Source of the DNA: Ypsolopha sequella
Lineage: Eukaryota; Arthropoda; Insecta; Lepidoptera; Ypsolophidae
Assembly (NCBI GenBank): GCA_934047225.1
Contig: OW203993.1
Location: forward strand, 30,146,069 to 30,210,068
Length of the DNA: 64,000 nt
Direction: 5' to 3'
Within the stretch, counting starts at the first letter, position 1, and every line of letters starts with the position of its first letter. Under the pieces are notes generated by a model, which saw only the letters and a program-made list of their open reading frames with translations, was not told where the DNA came from and ran no database searches. The translations under genes were made by a program, and so were the position numbers. Shown one piece after another: positions 10,446 to 22,786 of this stretch.

Positions 10446-13400
10446 ATGTCGCTGGAAGAGCAGTATGATCGCTTGGAAGAGCTTAGCAGATATTGGGAAA
10501 ACTTCAAAAAGGACAGTCAGGAGAGGAAAAGTAGGCAGGATTATTATAGAAATCAATGGAGTAAGGTGGAAGCCTTGTGGAGTACGATCCAGTTCAACCA
10601 TGATCGACTGCTTATGGATCTTAGTCAATCCGATACGTATTTTACAAACAAAAATTACGAAAAGGCTAGGGAGATTTTGGCGCAATACACCAGTGCCATA
10701 AAACAAGGAGGAACCAAATTATTAGGATCCAAAGGAGAATTGGAGAGAGGAGACGGAGTGAAAGAAGCTGGAGAGAATCAACCCCATCAACAACCCTTAC
10801 AAAAACAGCAGGGAAGCCACAGCAAATTGGACGAGAATAGACGTCAGCAACAGGCTAATTTTAAGGCATTTACAAGAACAGTGAAGAACATTAGTGTAGA
10901 AGAAATGACGGAGAAATGGGAGTTTGAGGATGCGTTAAAAACGCTGGAGAATCGTTGGTCTGTAGTGGATAAATTACATTGGCAAATTGAGAGCGAGTTG
11001 AATGAAGAAGGAGAAGATTCCGTTTATAACACCTTATTCAACCAGTTTGAAAAACAATTTAATAACCTGAAGAGGGACATCAATAAAAAAATGTGGTCAG
11101 CTTCTTACAAGGACAAGGTTACACCGAAATTAGAAATACCTTCTTTCAGTGGAAATTTCAATCAGTGGATGTCGTTCAAAGATTTATTCATGGACGCCGT
11201 TCATAACAACAGGATGATACCCAACACTCAGAAGATGCAAATTTTGAAGACCAAAGTTAAAGGGGAAGCTGAAAGATTGATACAACATTTACATATAAGT
11301 ACCGAAAACTATGACTCGTGTTGGGAAATTCTTAATCACCGTTATAATAACAGGAGAATGATCTTCACTTCTCTTATGAACATGTTGTTTGGTTTGCCTA
11401 ACATTCAACATAACTCCGTAACATACATAAAAAGAATGCATGATGTGACGCTGGAAACATTGAATGCCATAAAAAATTTGGGAGTGGACACAACAACATG
11501 GGACTCTATCCTGGTCCATTTACTATGTCAAAAATTAGACCAAGAGACCTACAACGACTACTTGGAATCAGTAAAAAATCCACGTGAGTTACCTATCCTA
11601 CAAGAGCTTTTAAACTACCTCGAAAGCAAATTTACTACCCTGGAAACAACCGCTCGTAGAAAACAGGAGACTAATCCTAATTCACAAAAACAATATTTTC
11701 ATAATTCCAATAACAATAAAAGGTCGTCGAATTTTCAACAAACATCGAACAGCACACCTAGAGGGACAGGAAATGGGCAAATTGCGAAATCATTCAACGT
11801 AACTGGGTCAGGAGGACACACGTGCCCACTATGCAAGAACCAACATGGCTTGTATAATTGTAAGACATTTTTACAATTACCTAACGACAAGAAAATATCG
11901 ACAGTAAAGAAACTTGGAATTTGTATGAATTGTTTGTTTTCACACAATGGCAATGACTGCACTTCTACACACACATGCCGAAAGTGCTCCAATCAACATA
12001 ATACGCTGTTGCACGATGCATTAACTCGGTCAATGACTCGAACATCGGCACAGCACCAAACCATTGCCACCACGTCCAAAGACAATGAACCATGCACTTC
12101 TCATGTGTCTCAAGACAACTGCTCGGAGATATTATTGGCCACTGCGCAGTTAAAGGTTAAAGGAGCCGATGGTTGCTATCACATCATGAGGGCCCTAGTA
12201 GACCAAGGGTCACAGAAATCCCTAATAAATGAGCACGCAGCTAAGGTGCTGGGGGTCAAGCGCCATCAGTGGAAAGGAGTGATCTTTGGCGTAGGCCAAC
12301 GGGAAAACAATTGCAAGGGCAAAATGGAAATAACATGTGCGTCTTTGTATAATGAGTATCGTTTTGACACAGAGGTCTTGATCATGAACAGTCTTATAAA
12401 AAATTTACCTAACAAAACATTTATGAAACCATCATGGTCGAACATTAAAAACATTAATCTAGCCGATCCAGAATTCTACATCAGTCGTCCCGTGGACTTA
12501 CTACTGGGGGCAGATATTTATTCAAACATTTTATTGAGTGGCCTAATAAAGGGCGAGGACGCAACACACCCTGTAGCTCAACAAACACAACTAGGCTGGT
12601 TGCTATGCGGCACCGCCCCAACATTTTATTGTAATGTTATTATGACCAACCTGGACGAGATACAACAGTTTTGGGAGAATGAAGAGATAATAGAAGATAG
12701 TGATTTGTCAGCAGAAGAGTTAGCCTGCGTAAAACATTATGATGAAACTACGAGAAGGACTCCAGATGGGAGATATGTAGTTCGCCTTCCCATGAAAGCA
12801 AACTTTGAGGAACACCTCGGAGATTCAAAACAAAAAGCAACAGCACAGTTGCTAAGTCAAGAAAGAAAGTTCAAAAGACAACAAAACTTGGCATTGGCCT
12901 ATAAAACATTTATGAGAGAATATCACGAATTGCAACATATGGAACAAGTAAACATTAACTCGAAACCTGAGTGTTATTTAGCACACCATATCATTGAAAG
13001 AAAGGAGTCAATAACCACCAAATACAGGGTGGTCCTAAATGCCTCGGGAAAAACATCTACAGGATGTTCTCTCAATGACATGATGTATAAAGGACCCAAC
13101 TTACAACAAGATTTACAAATGCTGTTATTAAAGTGGAGACAATATCAGTATGCTTTTACTGCCGATATTGAGAAAATGTATCGACAAATCTTGGTGAACA
13201 GACAAGACACGCCGTTACAGAAGATTGTCTGGAGAGATTCACCTGAACAAGTTATTCAGTCCTACGAGTTGTTAACAGTTACCTACGGCACTAAAGCAGC
13301 CCCCTTTTTAGCCATGCAAACGCTAAAGAGACTAGCTGCTGACGAGAAAAGTTCATTCTCTGAAGCGGCCAAGATCCTGGAAAGTGCTTTCTATATGGAC

Positions 13401-13511
13401 GACCTGCTGCATGGCGCACATACATACCATCGAACAGGGAAAACAATTGGTCCGGGACCTTACCCTACTATTACGGTCGGGAGGGTTCAATTTACGAAAA
13501 TGGTCCTCTAA
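10446..13511 (+). pseudogene. BEL/Pao gag-protease-RT (first part, frame broken in RT)
   Basis: Gag and N-terminal pol of the element. Residues about 226-370 match the DUF1759-type gag core (EIPSFSGNFNQWMSF). Cys/His knuckles follow near 458-520 (CPLCKNQHGLYNC and CMNCLFSHNGNDC). The aspartic protease motif is near 581 (ALVDQGSQKSLI; BEL enzymes often have DxGS). RT follows, with AFTADIEKMYRQI and the catalytic YMDD at 983-986. Some 40 bases past YMDD the reading frame is lost: a CATA step is tandemly repeated at about 13421-13428, and the family-like sequence continues in the next frame (13384-17895). The tail after that point (to 13511) is out-of-frame translation. As found, one uninterrupted Gag-Pol cannot be made without frame change. 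Confidence 0.9.
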
Positions 13512-16500
13512 CAACACAGAAATATTAGAAAACATTCCCGAACAACAAAACGCTGAACATATATTTCATTTAAAAACAGAAAACACCTCGAAAATTTTGG
13601 GCTTGGGATGGAACCCCATGGAGGATAAGTTTCAGTTCAAAGTTCAAATCTCAAATACACAGAAACTAACTAAACGAATCCTACTATCTGAAATATCTAA
13701 ATTATTTGATCCACTAGGCTGGTTGTCGCCAGTGATCGTAAAACTAAAATTATTATTTCAAAAGGTATGGAGATCGAATAGTCAATGGGACGATGACGTC
13801 ACACCAGAGGTTTATAAAGAGTGGACTAAGTTACAAGCGGACTTATCAAACTTAAACACCTACAAGATACCTAGATGGATTGGTAGTGGAGAATGGGACG
13901 TCATCGAATTACACGGGTTTTGTGATGCATCACTAGAGGCGTTCGCATGTGTCGTGTATATGCGGGTCAAACAAACACAACAAGTAACCCTGATCGCTTC
14001 AAAAACCAAACTTGTACCACTCAAGAAAGATATAAAGTTACCAAGGCTTGAACTGAGTGGCGCTTATTTGCTAGCGAAATTAATCAAGAAAGTTAAGCAA
14101 GCTTTAGGTAAACAGGAGTGCGAAACATACGGGTGGACAGACTCTAAAGTGGTGTTGGGATGGCTAAACGGGGAACCAGATAGATGGAAACCGTTTGTAG
14201 CTAATAGAGTACGTCATATAACAGAGATAATGCCTCCTAAACAGTGGCGATATGTGAAAACAGGAGAAAACCCGGCGGACGACGCAAGCCGGGGCTTATT
14301 CCCCTCTCAGTTCCTGAAAAAACAACCTATGTGGAAACACGGACCCGAATGGCTCCCCACCTTTGAGTCAAAACAAACAGAAAAGGAAACATTCAACACG
14401 GATCAGGAACAAAAACAAATAAAACAAACAAACATTGTCCAACATAATCCAAAAGAAACAATTATAGATAATCTATTAACAAAATATAGCTCATATACAA
14501 AGGTCGTGCGTGTATTAGCATGGATACGCCGAGCGCTGACTCAGAAAGATGAACGACCGCGAGCAAACTACCTAACATTGCAAGAATTACGCAATGCTAA
14601 GATAGCAATTGTAAAACATGTACAGAAAACGGAATTTGGAGCGGAAATTGAGCAATTGCGAAAACACGGCCAAGTTGAAACAAAAAACAAATTAATTCAG
14701 TTAAATCCTTACCTTGACGAAGGGAACATTTTAAGAGTTGGCGGTCGATTATCTCAAGCTAAGATCGGCATAGAGATGAAACATCCCAAAATTATACCAA
14801 GTGGGTCCCGACTTTCAACCTTGCTCATCGACCAAGCACATAAATTAACTTATCATGGTGGCCCGCGCCTTACGTTGGCTACTTTAAGACAGGAGTACTG
14901 GATCACCGGCGGTCAAAACATGGTAAAAAAAGAGATAAGGAAGTGTGTTACCTGCCGAAAGCACGAGGGGCAAACCCAAAAACAGCTGATGGGAGATTTA
15001 CCAGCGGCAAGAGTCAACCCCGCTCGAGCTTTTCAACATACAGGAGTAGACTATACAGGCTTTGTCGAAGTAAAGAAGAACAAAGGTCGATGTTCTACGT
15101 CCGTAAAAGGGTACATAGCCATTTTCATCTGTATGGTCACCAAGGCCGTGCATTTGGAAATAGTGTCGGAGCTGACTAGTTCTGCATTCCTAGCTGCACT
15201 AAGAAGAATGGCCGCAAAAAGAGGAACACCTCAACATATGTACAGCGATAACGGGACAAACTTTGTAGGAGCTAACAACGTTTTACAAAAAGAATGGGAA
15301 CAATTGAAACAGATATTTGATAACAGCTTTCTTGCCGAAATAACAGAGATGAAGATAGAGTGGCATTACAACGCAGCTGTTTGGGCTAGTGCAGGTGGAC
15401 TGTGGGAGCGAGCTGTTAGAAGTCTGAAGCACCATTTGAAACGGGTGGTTGGAGAACAGAAGCTCACGTTCGAAGAATACGCCACCCTGTTAGCTCAATT
15501 AGAAGCGTGTTTGAACTCCCGACCATTATGCTCGCTAACAGAAAATATCGAAGACCTGGAAGTACTAACACCCGCTCACTTCTTGTCGGGAGATGCAGGA
15601 GTAACGGTAATCGCAACAAGGGAAGATGCCAGAACACGCTGGGACATGACTCAAAAACTTTTCAACAACATCTGGAAGAAGTGGAAACTGGAATATTTGA
15701 GTCAACTTACATCAAGACACAAATGGCAGGTCCCTCAACAAAACATTAAAACCGGAGATCTGGTGGTCATTCATGAAGATAATCTGCCGTCAGGAAAATG
15801 GGCCCTAGGAAGAGTAGTGGATGTCCACCCCGGAAAAGATGACTACGTGAGAGTTGTCACCTTGAAAACAAAAAACGGGAAAATAAAAAGGCCAATTACG
15901 AAGCTATCGGTTTTACCTTTAGAACAGAACCCAAAACAACATGATGAAGTGACAGCGAAACAGAAAACCCAGACAGGTACAAGTGCAAGGAACAGATCCA
16001 GTTTCATAACATTGGCAATGACCTTATTATATTTTATATCTATCATCACAACAGCTGATGGATTCAAGTTGCAGAGTCTCGATAACAAACAAAGTATATA
16101 TTTTGACCACGTCTCAAAAATGCAAATCATAAAAGATAAATGGAAAATAATAGCCTATTATGATTTAAACCCTTATTGGGAGGGAAACATTGCATATGTA
16201 AAATATTATAAACATTTGCAAATAGTATGTGAGCTAATAAAACAACAAACACACTGTGAGATTATACTTTTACAGTTACATCATACCTACACCGAGTTAG
16301 AACATAACAACAAAGTATTATTGTCGTCTAAGAACAGTAGAACGCGCCGGCGGCGGCGTGGGCTTATCAACGGGGTCGGGTATTTAGCGAACACTTTATT
16401 CGGCGTACTCGACGATAAATTCGCAGAACAGTATACTAAGGATATAATCCTAGTACGGGAGAATGAAAAACACCTGCTATTGTTATGGAAAAATCAGACG

Positions 16501-17895
16501 TCCGTAATAGAAGCAGAATATAATTTAATGAAGCGGATGGAAGTGACAGTACAAACCCAACATAAAATTATTAACAAACATTTAATGACACTAGATCAGG
16601 TGACCAACTCTGTAAAGAATAAGTTAAACGAAGCCGAAGTTATGACAGAGTTCACACTATCAGCTATGGCAGCAAACAACTTACTGACACATCTACGGAA
16701 CATCCAGGAGAATCTGCTAGATACAGTAACAAGTATTTACAATGGTCATCTGAACGTTCATCTCCTTGATCCTCAACAACTGCAGACGGAGCTGAGCCTC
16801 ATATCAGGACAATTATCTAAGGAACTCACTTTGCCTATTGATAACCTACAGACTAGCATGCATAACATTTATCATCTTTTGCAACTAAAAACAAAGATGA
16901 CACAGGAGTACCTCATCTTGGAAATTAATGTCCCACTGACCAGCAGAGATACTTATGACCTCTTTAACATCATTGCTGTACCACAACCCAGAGGGGATAA
17001 AATGATAAGCCTCATTCCCATAGAAAGATATGTAGCCATCAACCTACAAAAAGACTCCTATTTACCAATTACCGTGGAAGAATTCCAACACTGTCTAATA
17101 AGAGACTCTACAACACATCTATGCCAATTAAACACTCCAATTTACCGATTGACTTCAGATAACGAGCTATGCCTAAAAGATAATCAAAATACACCACGGT
17201 GTAAGGCTGTTATCTCTGGATGCCAGAACAAAATTATACATTTAACAAAAGTTAACCAATATTTACACTTTTGTTGTAATGAATGTCCGGTTAGAATAAT
17301 ATGCCAAGAGAAGGTAACATCCCAGATATTAACAGGATCTAACATTATAAATTTGAATCAGGATTGCATGATAAAAACGGAAAATTTTACTATCTATGCA
17401 CAAAAACAACTACAGAGTAATGTGAAAATAACAGAGAGTGTAGAGAAGTTAGAGATATCTCCAATAAATAACATTATGAATATTAGAATAGAGAAGATTG
17501 AAGAAGAAAACATTACCACTTCAAACAACCAACAGGCTTTGAAAGAAATTGAAGAAAAAATTAGATACATGAAGAACGAAGCGGTGCTTTCTGAACAGTT
17601 ATCTGTACACGATGTGCATCATTATATCGTCATATATGCATCCTGGGGATTGGCGATCGTCGCAATAGGAGTGCACGTGTGTAGGCGGTCTCGCTGCCGC
17701 TGGCAGGCACCAGCCGCGCCGGCGCCCGATGTAGCTGCGGGGCCCACGGAGCCCACGGCCCGGGCTCGCGCTCGAGCCCCTCTCCGTAACAGTGCAATGC
17801 CCAATAACGAAAACAAAGGTGAAAGTGTTAAAGTTTTGAGTGAAAAAGGAACTTCACCAGTGTACCGAAGCACAAGTTTCCGTGAACACTTGTAA
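13384..17895 (+). CDS. BEL/Pao RT-RNase H-integrase plus F-type envelope-like region
   Basis: A long open frame (1503 residues by its first ATG); real homology starts near 13425, so the first 15 or so residues are not meaningful. In order: end of RT; RNase H near 178 (HGFCDASLEAFACV); integrase zinc region near 485-525; integrase catalytic residues in HTGVDY (~555), YSDNGTNF (~620) and GGLWERAV (~670); then a DUF5641-like part. With no stop, the frame enters an envelope-like region: a hydrophobic signal-type stretch at about 870-892, a basic furin-type site RTRRRRRG near 987 followed by a Gly-rich fusion-type segment, coiled-coil-like sequence, Cys pairs, and a membrane segment near 1413-1435 with a basic tail. 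This layout matches F-type (baculovirus F / errantivirus Env-like) proteins. Pol and envelope share one frame here, which is unusual. Confidence 0.88.
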   Translation: MLSIWTTCCMAHIHTIEQGKQLVRDLTLLLRSGGFNLRKWSSNNTEILENIPEQQNAEHIFHLKTENTSKILGLGWNPMEDKFQFKVQISNTQKLTKRILLSEISKLFDPLGWLSPVIVKLKLLFQKVWRSNSQWDDDVTPEVYKEWTKLQADLSNLNTYKIPRWIGSGEWDVIELHGFCDASLEAFACVVYMRVKQTQQVTLIASKTKLVPLKKDIKLPRLELSGAYLLAKLIKKVKQALGKQECETYGWTDSKVVLGWLNGEPDRWKPFVANRVRHITEIMPPKQWRYVKTGENPADDASRGLFPSQFLKKQPMWKHGPEWLPTFESKQTEKETFNTDQEQKQIKQTNIVQHNPKETIIDNLLTKYSSYTKVVRVLAWIRRALTQKDERPRANYLTLQELRNAKIAIVKHVQKTEFGAEIEQLRKHGQVETKNKLIQLNPYLDEGNILRVGGRLSQAKIGIEMKHPKIIPSGSRLSTLLIDQAHKLTYHGGPRLTLATLRQEYWITGGQNMVKKEIRKCVTCRKHEGQTQKQLMGDLPAARVNPARAFQHTGVDYTGFVEVKKNKGRCSTSVKGYIAIFICMVTKAVHLEIVSELTSSAFLAALRRMAAKRGTPQHMYSDNGTNFVGANNVLQKEWEQLKQIFDNSFLAEITEMKIEWHYNAAVWASAGGLWERAVRSLKHHLKRVVGEQKLTFEEYATLLAQLEACLNSRPLCSLTENIEDLEVLTPAHFLSGDAGVTVIATREDARTRWDMTQKLFNNIWKKWKLEYLSQLTSRHKWQVPQQNIKTGDLVVIHEDNLPSGKWALGRVVDVHPGKDDYVRVVTLKTKNGKIKRPITKLSVLPLEQNPKQHDEVTAKQKTQTGTSARNRSSFITLAMTLLYFISIITTADGFKLQSLDNKQSIYFDHVSKMQIIKDKWKIIAYYDLNPYWEGNIAYVKYYKHLQIVCELIKQQTHCEIILLQLHHTYTELEHNNKVLLSSKNSRTRRRRRGLINGVGYLANTLFGVLDDKFAEQYTKDIILVRENEKHLLLLWKNQTSVIEAEYNLMKRMEVTVQTQHKIINKHLMTLDQVTNSVKNKLNEAEVMTEFTLSAMAANNLLTHLRNIQENLLDTVTSIYNGHLNVHLLDPQQLQTELSLISGQLSKELTLPIDNLQTSMHNIYHLLQLKTKMTQEYLILEINVPLTSRDTYDLFNIIAVPQPRGDKMISLIPIERYVAINLQKDSYLPITVEEFQHCLIRDSTTHLCQLNTPIYRLTSDNELCLKDNQNTPRCKAVISGCQNKIIHLTKVNQYLHFCCNECPVRIICQEKVTSQILTGSNIINLNQDCMIKTENFTIYAQKQLQSNVKITESVEKLEISPINNIMNIRIEKIEEENITTSNNQQALKEIEEKIRYMKNEAVLSEQLSVHDVHHYIVIYASWGLAIVAIGVHVCRRSRCRWQAPAAPAPDVAAGPTEPTARARARAPLRNSAMPNNENKGESVKVLSEKGTSPVYRSTSFREHL

Positions 17896-18101
17896 ACATG
17901 TGTATACCTAGATAAAAAAAAAAAAAAAAAAGAAAACATTGTTAGTCGTATATTTATAGTTATAGATCACATTCACTAACCGAACAAAGTCAAACATTGT
18001 TTATCCTTTATTGTATTATGGATTGTGTAATTATAAGTTACTAACATTATGGTAAGTTAAATTTAGTTCACCTCATCTCTCATCTTTTGCCCTCGGCAAG
18101 A

Positions 18102-18349
18102 TGTTCGGTTTTATGCTGATGCACCGAACACGTGATATGCAAGCGGCACGCGACGAGTTAACTAATTCTTTATTTGAACAAATCAGTGCATCAATCGGTG
18201 CCGTCGCGACCGGGTGCATTCACATAACATTTCTCAACATTTAAACTAATTATAATAACATTGCATAAAAGATTCAATAAAACTTCTTTGATAATAATCT
18301 GGACTTTTAAATAACATTTACAACTGACATTAAATCCGTTCCCGTTACA
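18102..18349 (+). repeat. BEL/Pao 3' LTR
   Basis: 248 bp, same ends as the 5' LTR. Differences from 9961-10208 are substitutions scattered over the right half. CCTCG follows as the target duplication. Confidence 0.95.
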
Positions 18350-18828
18350 CCTCGTACTGTTCACTTGTATCAAGTAAATGACACGTTATAATTTTCTTAT
18401 CTCTCTTACATCCAAAGACATCGTATGAAGTACAAGCTTGCTAATGTTATTTATTTTAAGTACCTTGGTGAAGACTTCAATAAGAAAATCGTTAAATGGT
18501 AATAATAAATCTATGCACAGCACAATTCCTTCTTGCACTAGGCGTACTGACATATGACATACATATAAGACCAAATGTTTATTAGACAAACTTTATCCTG
18601 AACAATAATCCTACCGATTCGTATGATAAAATATCGAGGGTTTAATTTTTAAAGTTTTAGTTGGTTCGATTCCCAAGTGAGACAAGCGAATTTCAGAATA
18701 TCTTTGAATGCAGTTTTGTTTCTTTTAATAAACAAAGGAATGTTTTCTTTCATTAAAATAAGCTAACTAAAGGATTTAAGGTCCTTAATTTTTTTCTCCT
18801 CCAGGGCCCTTAAATTTTTTACATCGTG

Positions 18829-19353
18829 TATTTGTTTCCTACTTTACTGAATGCCTTAGTAGGTGTAGTTTAAAACAGGGTGTTTAATGTTTTATTTGTA
18901 TACGAAAATTGATTTCTGAATACAATTTTAAAGTTTGTATGTTTTTTTAACCCTTTTTCCTCTTTTATTTATGTAAACGTAGTATATTCTAATATGACTT
19001 GCATCTTCGCAATGGTCCAGAAAATAATCAGGAGGAGATTTTTTTATAGTTTTCAAAATTATCCGGACTTTTGCAATCGTCCTTAGATTTTTGGAATGAT
19101 CCGTTATTTCTAAATATCTTGCAATAAGTACGTGAGTATAAAAATATACTATTAAATATATAAATTTACTTCAAAAGTGATAAATCCGTTCCGAGCCACC
19201 CGAGCTAGCAACATTACGCGGGTGGGAAGTGGGGTGGGTGCGGGACGTTTGTTTTGATTTTGAACACAGTGCGCGGCATGCAAATACGGTTGTACGCGCT
19301 TTCTGGTTTGTTCTGATTTCTGTGGGTTTCACATAAATTGTACTTCCGAATAT
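18829..19353. other. Non-coding, no gene seen
   Basis: AT-rich sequence with one GC-rich patch (19195-19250). No exon, RNA gene or repeat boundary was recognised. Confidence 0.45.
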
Positions 19354-20084
19354 ATGCGAATATTACCGACGTGACTGACCATTATTTATTTAGTACTACT
19401 TACTGTACACTGTTAATATTACCGACGTGACTGACCATTATTTATTTCGTACTACTTACTGTACACTGTAATATTACCGACGTGACTGACCATTATTTAT
19501 TTCGTACTACTTACTGTACACTGTTAATATTACCGACGTGACTGACCATTATTTATTTCGTACTACTTACTGTACACTGTTAATATTACCGACGTGACTG
19601 ACCATTATTTATTTCGTACTACTTACTGTACACTGTAATATTACCGACGTGACTGACCATTATTTATTTCGTACTACTTACTGTACACTGTTAATATTAC
19701 CGACGTGACTGACCATTATTTATTTCGTACTACTTACTGTACACTGTAATATTACCGACGTGACTGACCATTATTTATTTCGTACTACTTACTGTACACT
19801 GTTAATATTACCGACGTGACTGACCATTATTTATTTCGTACTACTTACTGTACACTGTTAATATTACCGACGTGACTGACCATTATTTATTTCGTACTAC
19901 GTACTGTACACTGTTAATATTACCGACGTGACTGACCATTATTTATTTCGTACTACTTACTGTACACTGTTAATATTACCGACGTGACTGACCATTATTT
20001 ATTTCGTACTACTTACTGTACACTGTTAATATTACCGACGTGACTGACCATTATTTATTTCGTACTACTTACTGTACACTGTTA
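19354..20084. repeat. 56/55-bp minisatellite, ~13 copies
   Basis: Units begin AATATTACCGACGTGACTGA and end TTACTGTACACTGTT; some copies lack one T at the junction and so measure 55 bp. Divergence between copies is very low. Confidence 0.95.
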
Positions 20085-20543
20085 AGGCGATATTTAAAAA
20101 ATAGAGGTGCTTCTTTTTTGTGTATTTCATGAAATACACAGAAAAATTTAATAAATTTCTGGTATATGCATTTTGACTATATCATCTAGGGTTTTGAAAT
20201 TGGAAAAAATGTTTGGATAAATTTTCCTCGATAGAAATAATTGTTGAAATGAGGTCTTCAAACACACCTTTTCTCCTCGTTTGACGAATAGGAACCATAT
20301 ACAGAACTCAAACATATTTTATTAGGTGTGTTTCAACAATATCTAGAGATCTGATATTTGAAATTTTGCTAGCTATTTTTTTTTTTTTATAAAAATTATA
20401 ACACTGACATTTTTCGCTTTCGCCCTGAATCCACCCCTCTCGCACTGAGCGTGTTTTCGCTTGGAGTGACAGTGACAAAAATAAAATTCGCATAGCCTCT
20501 GAACTAGTGAGTTTTGTCCTTTTATAAACAAAACGTTAGTTAC

Positions 20544-20701
20544 CTGAACTGTCGGTCAGCTTCGAGCAGCAACACTAGAGCGAGAGGGTAGTCATGCTGC
20601 TTGATTGCCGCTCTCCCTCGCTCGTGCAGCGCCAGGCCGACCAATAGCGAGCGTCGCTCCGCCGCCGGCAGCTCAACCGTGGCTCCTGATTGGTCCTCTA
20701 A
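20544..20701 (-). CDS. NUB1-like gene, exon 5
   Basis: Minus-strand exon between an acceptor (CGCCAG, AG at 20703-20702) and donor CAG|GTAACT (GT at 20543-20542). It is 158 nt, enters in phase 0 and leaves in phase 2. It encodes a segment with AAERRSLLVGLALHERGRAA and YPLALVLLLEADRQF, which aligns with the central helical part of human NUB1 (the PPSERKALMLAMGYHEKGRA region). The same segment is the best single piece of evidence for the gene identity. The next exon was not found to the left down to position 1, so the following intron is either over 20 kb or the gene is broken. Confidence 0.85.
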
Positions 20702-21039
20702 CTGGCGAATGGAAAACTTAACTATAACATCGACATATTTGTTTGTTTATTTAATTTTCTCAACTAAATCATTAACCTCGATGGTTTGATGTTGTTGAAA
20801 TGTATCGTTAAGGCGCAGTAGGTCCATCGCACAACAAAAGAGATAAAACATATCTGATAAAGTACGTGTCCGAGTAGTGCGGTGAATCAACAAGAGAATG
20901 GATATCGCTGTATTTGATTTAATAAAATTTAACATAAATTCACACAACAACGTTTTGAAAATAAAACGCTGTCTACCTACTCCCTGCGCCAATTAAGAAA
21001 ATAAGCTTGGACCTTGAATGAGAGTACAACTAATATTTT

Positions 21040-22786
21040 ATGATTTATTGATATACATATTGATGTACATATTATATGTCATATATGATTTATTGATATA
21101 CATATTGGTGTACATATTATATGTCATATATGATTTATTGATATACATATTGATGTACATATTATATGTCATATATGATTTATTGATATACATATTGATG
21201 TACATATTATATGTCATATATGATTTATTGATATAGATATTGATGTACATATTATATGTCATATATGATTTATTGATATACATATTGATGTACATATTAT
21301 ATGTCATATATGATTTATTGATATACATATTGGTGTACATATTATATGTCATATATGATTTATTGATATACATATTGATGTACATATTATATGTCATATA
21401 TGATTTATTGATATACATATTGATGTACATATTATATGTCATATATGATTTATTGATATACATATTGATGTACATATTATATGTCATATATGATTTATTG
21501 ATATACATATTGGTGTACATATTATATGTCACATATGATTTATTGATATACATATTGATGTACATATTATATGTCATATATGATTTATTGATATACATAT
21601 TGATGTACATATTATATGTCATATATGATTTATTGATATACATATTGATGTACATATTATATGTCATATATGATTTATTGATATACATATTGGTGTACAT
21701 ATTATATGTCATATATGATTTATTGATATACATATTGATGTACATATTATATGTCATATATGATTTATTGATATACATATTGGTGTACATATTATATGTC
21801 ATATATGATTTATTGATATACATATTGATGTACATATTATATGTCATATATGATTTATTGATATACATATTGATGTACATATTATGTGTCATATATGATT
21901 TATTGATATACATATTGATGTACATATTATATGTCATATATGATTTATTGATATACATATTGGTGTACATATTATATGTCATATATGATTTATTGATATA
22001 CATATTGATGTACATATTATATGTCATATATGATTTATTGATATACATATTGATGTACATATTATATGTCATATATGATTTATTGATATATATATATATA
22101 TACATATTGGTGTACATATTATATGTCATATATGATTTATTGATGTACATATTATGTCATATATGATTTATTGATATACATATTATGTCATATATGATTT
22201 ATTGATATACATATTGATGTACATATTATATGTCATATATGATTTATTGATATACATATTGATGTACATATTATATGTCATATATGATTTATTGATGTAC
22301 ATATTATATGTCATATATGATTTATTGATATACATATTGGTGTACATATTATATGTCATATATGATTTATTGATATACATATTGATGTACATATTATATG
22401 TCATATATGATTTATTGATATACATATTGATGTACATATTATATGTCATATATGATTTATTGATATATATATATATACATATTGGTGTACATATTATATG
22501 TCATATATGATTTATTGATGTACATATTATGTCATATATGATTTATTGATATACATATTGATGTACATATTATATGTCATATATGATTTATTGATGTACA
22601 TATTATGTCATATATGATTTATTGATATACATATTGATGTACATATTATATGTCATATATGATTTATTGATATACATATTGATGTACATATTATATGTCA
22701 TATATGATTTATTGATGTACATATTATATGTCATATATGATTTATTGATATACATATTGATGTACATATTATATGTCATATATGAT
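21040..22786. repeat. AT-rich 45-bp minisatellite inside NUB1-like intron 4
   Basis: Unit of 45 bp starting GATTTATTGATATACATATT and ending TATATGTCATATAT, about 39 copies; some are shortened (lacking the ATACATATTG step) and a few have TA expansions (22089-22102, 22465-22476). 45 is a multiple of 3 and both strands lack stops in some frames, giving long false ORFs on both strands. Confidence 0.96.

Larger units (their letters stand above)
9961..18349 (+). mobile_element. BEL/Pao LTR retroelement with envelope-like region
   Basis: This 8389-bp element is flanked by the 5-bp duplication CCTCG (9956-9960 and 18350-18354). Two 248-bp LTRs start TGTTCGGTTTTATGC and end CCCGTTACA. The LTRs differ at about six positions (about 2.4%). 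The internal part runs gag, protease, RT, RNase H, integrase, envelope-like. The coding part is broken once, by a frame change in RT near 13420; otherwise it looks complete. It sits inside the long-inverted-repeat element at 9639-18828. Confidence 0.95.
9639..18828. mobile_element. Long-inverted-repeat DNA element interrupted by BEL/Pao
   Basis: About 250 bp at 9639-9895 is the inverted copy of 18565-18828. Both arms read inward contain AAAAAATTTAAGGGCCCTGG and later TTTGTCTAATAAACATTT. TA lies just outside each end (9637-9638 and 18829-18830), which fits a Tc1/mariner-type TA target. Without the BEL element it would be about 800 bp, and no transposase is seen. The arms have diverged noticeably, so it is older than the insertion in it. 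Confidence 0.75.

Noticed and set aside
9952..18354. Intact infectious endogenous virus
   Set aside because: The RT frame is broken and the LTRs have diverged by about 2-3%; it is better described as a BEL/Pao retroelement copy with an envelope-like region.
20601..20789. Plus-strand ORF at the NUB1-like exon 5
   Set aside because: Antisense of a well-supported minus-strand exon with splice sites.
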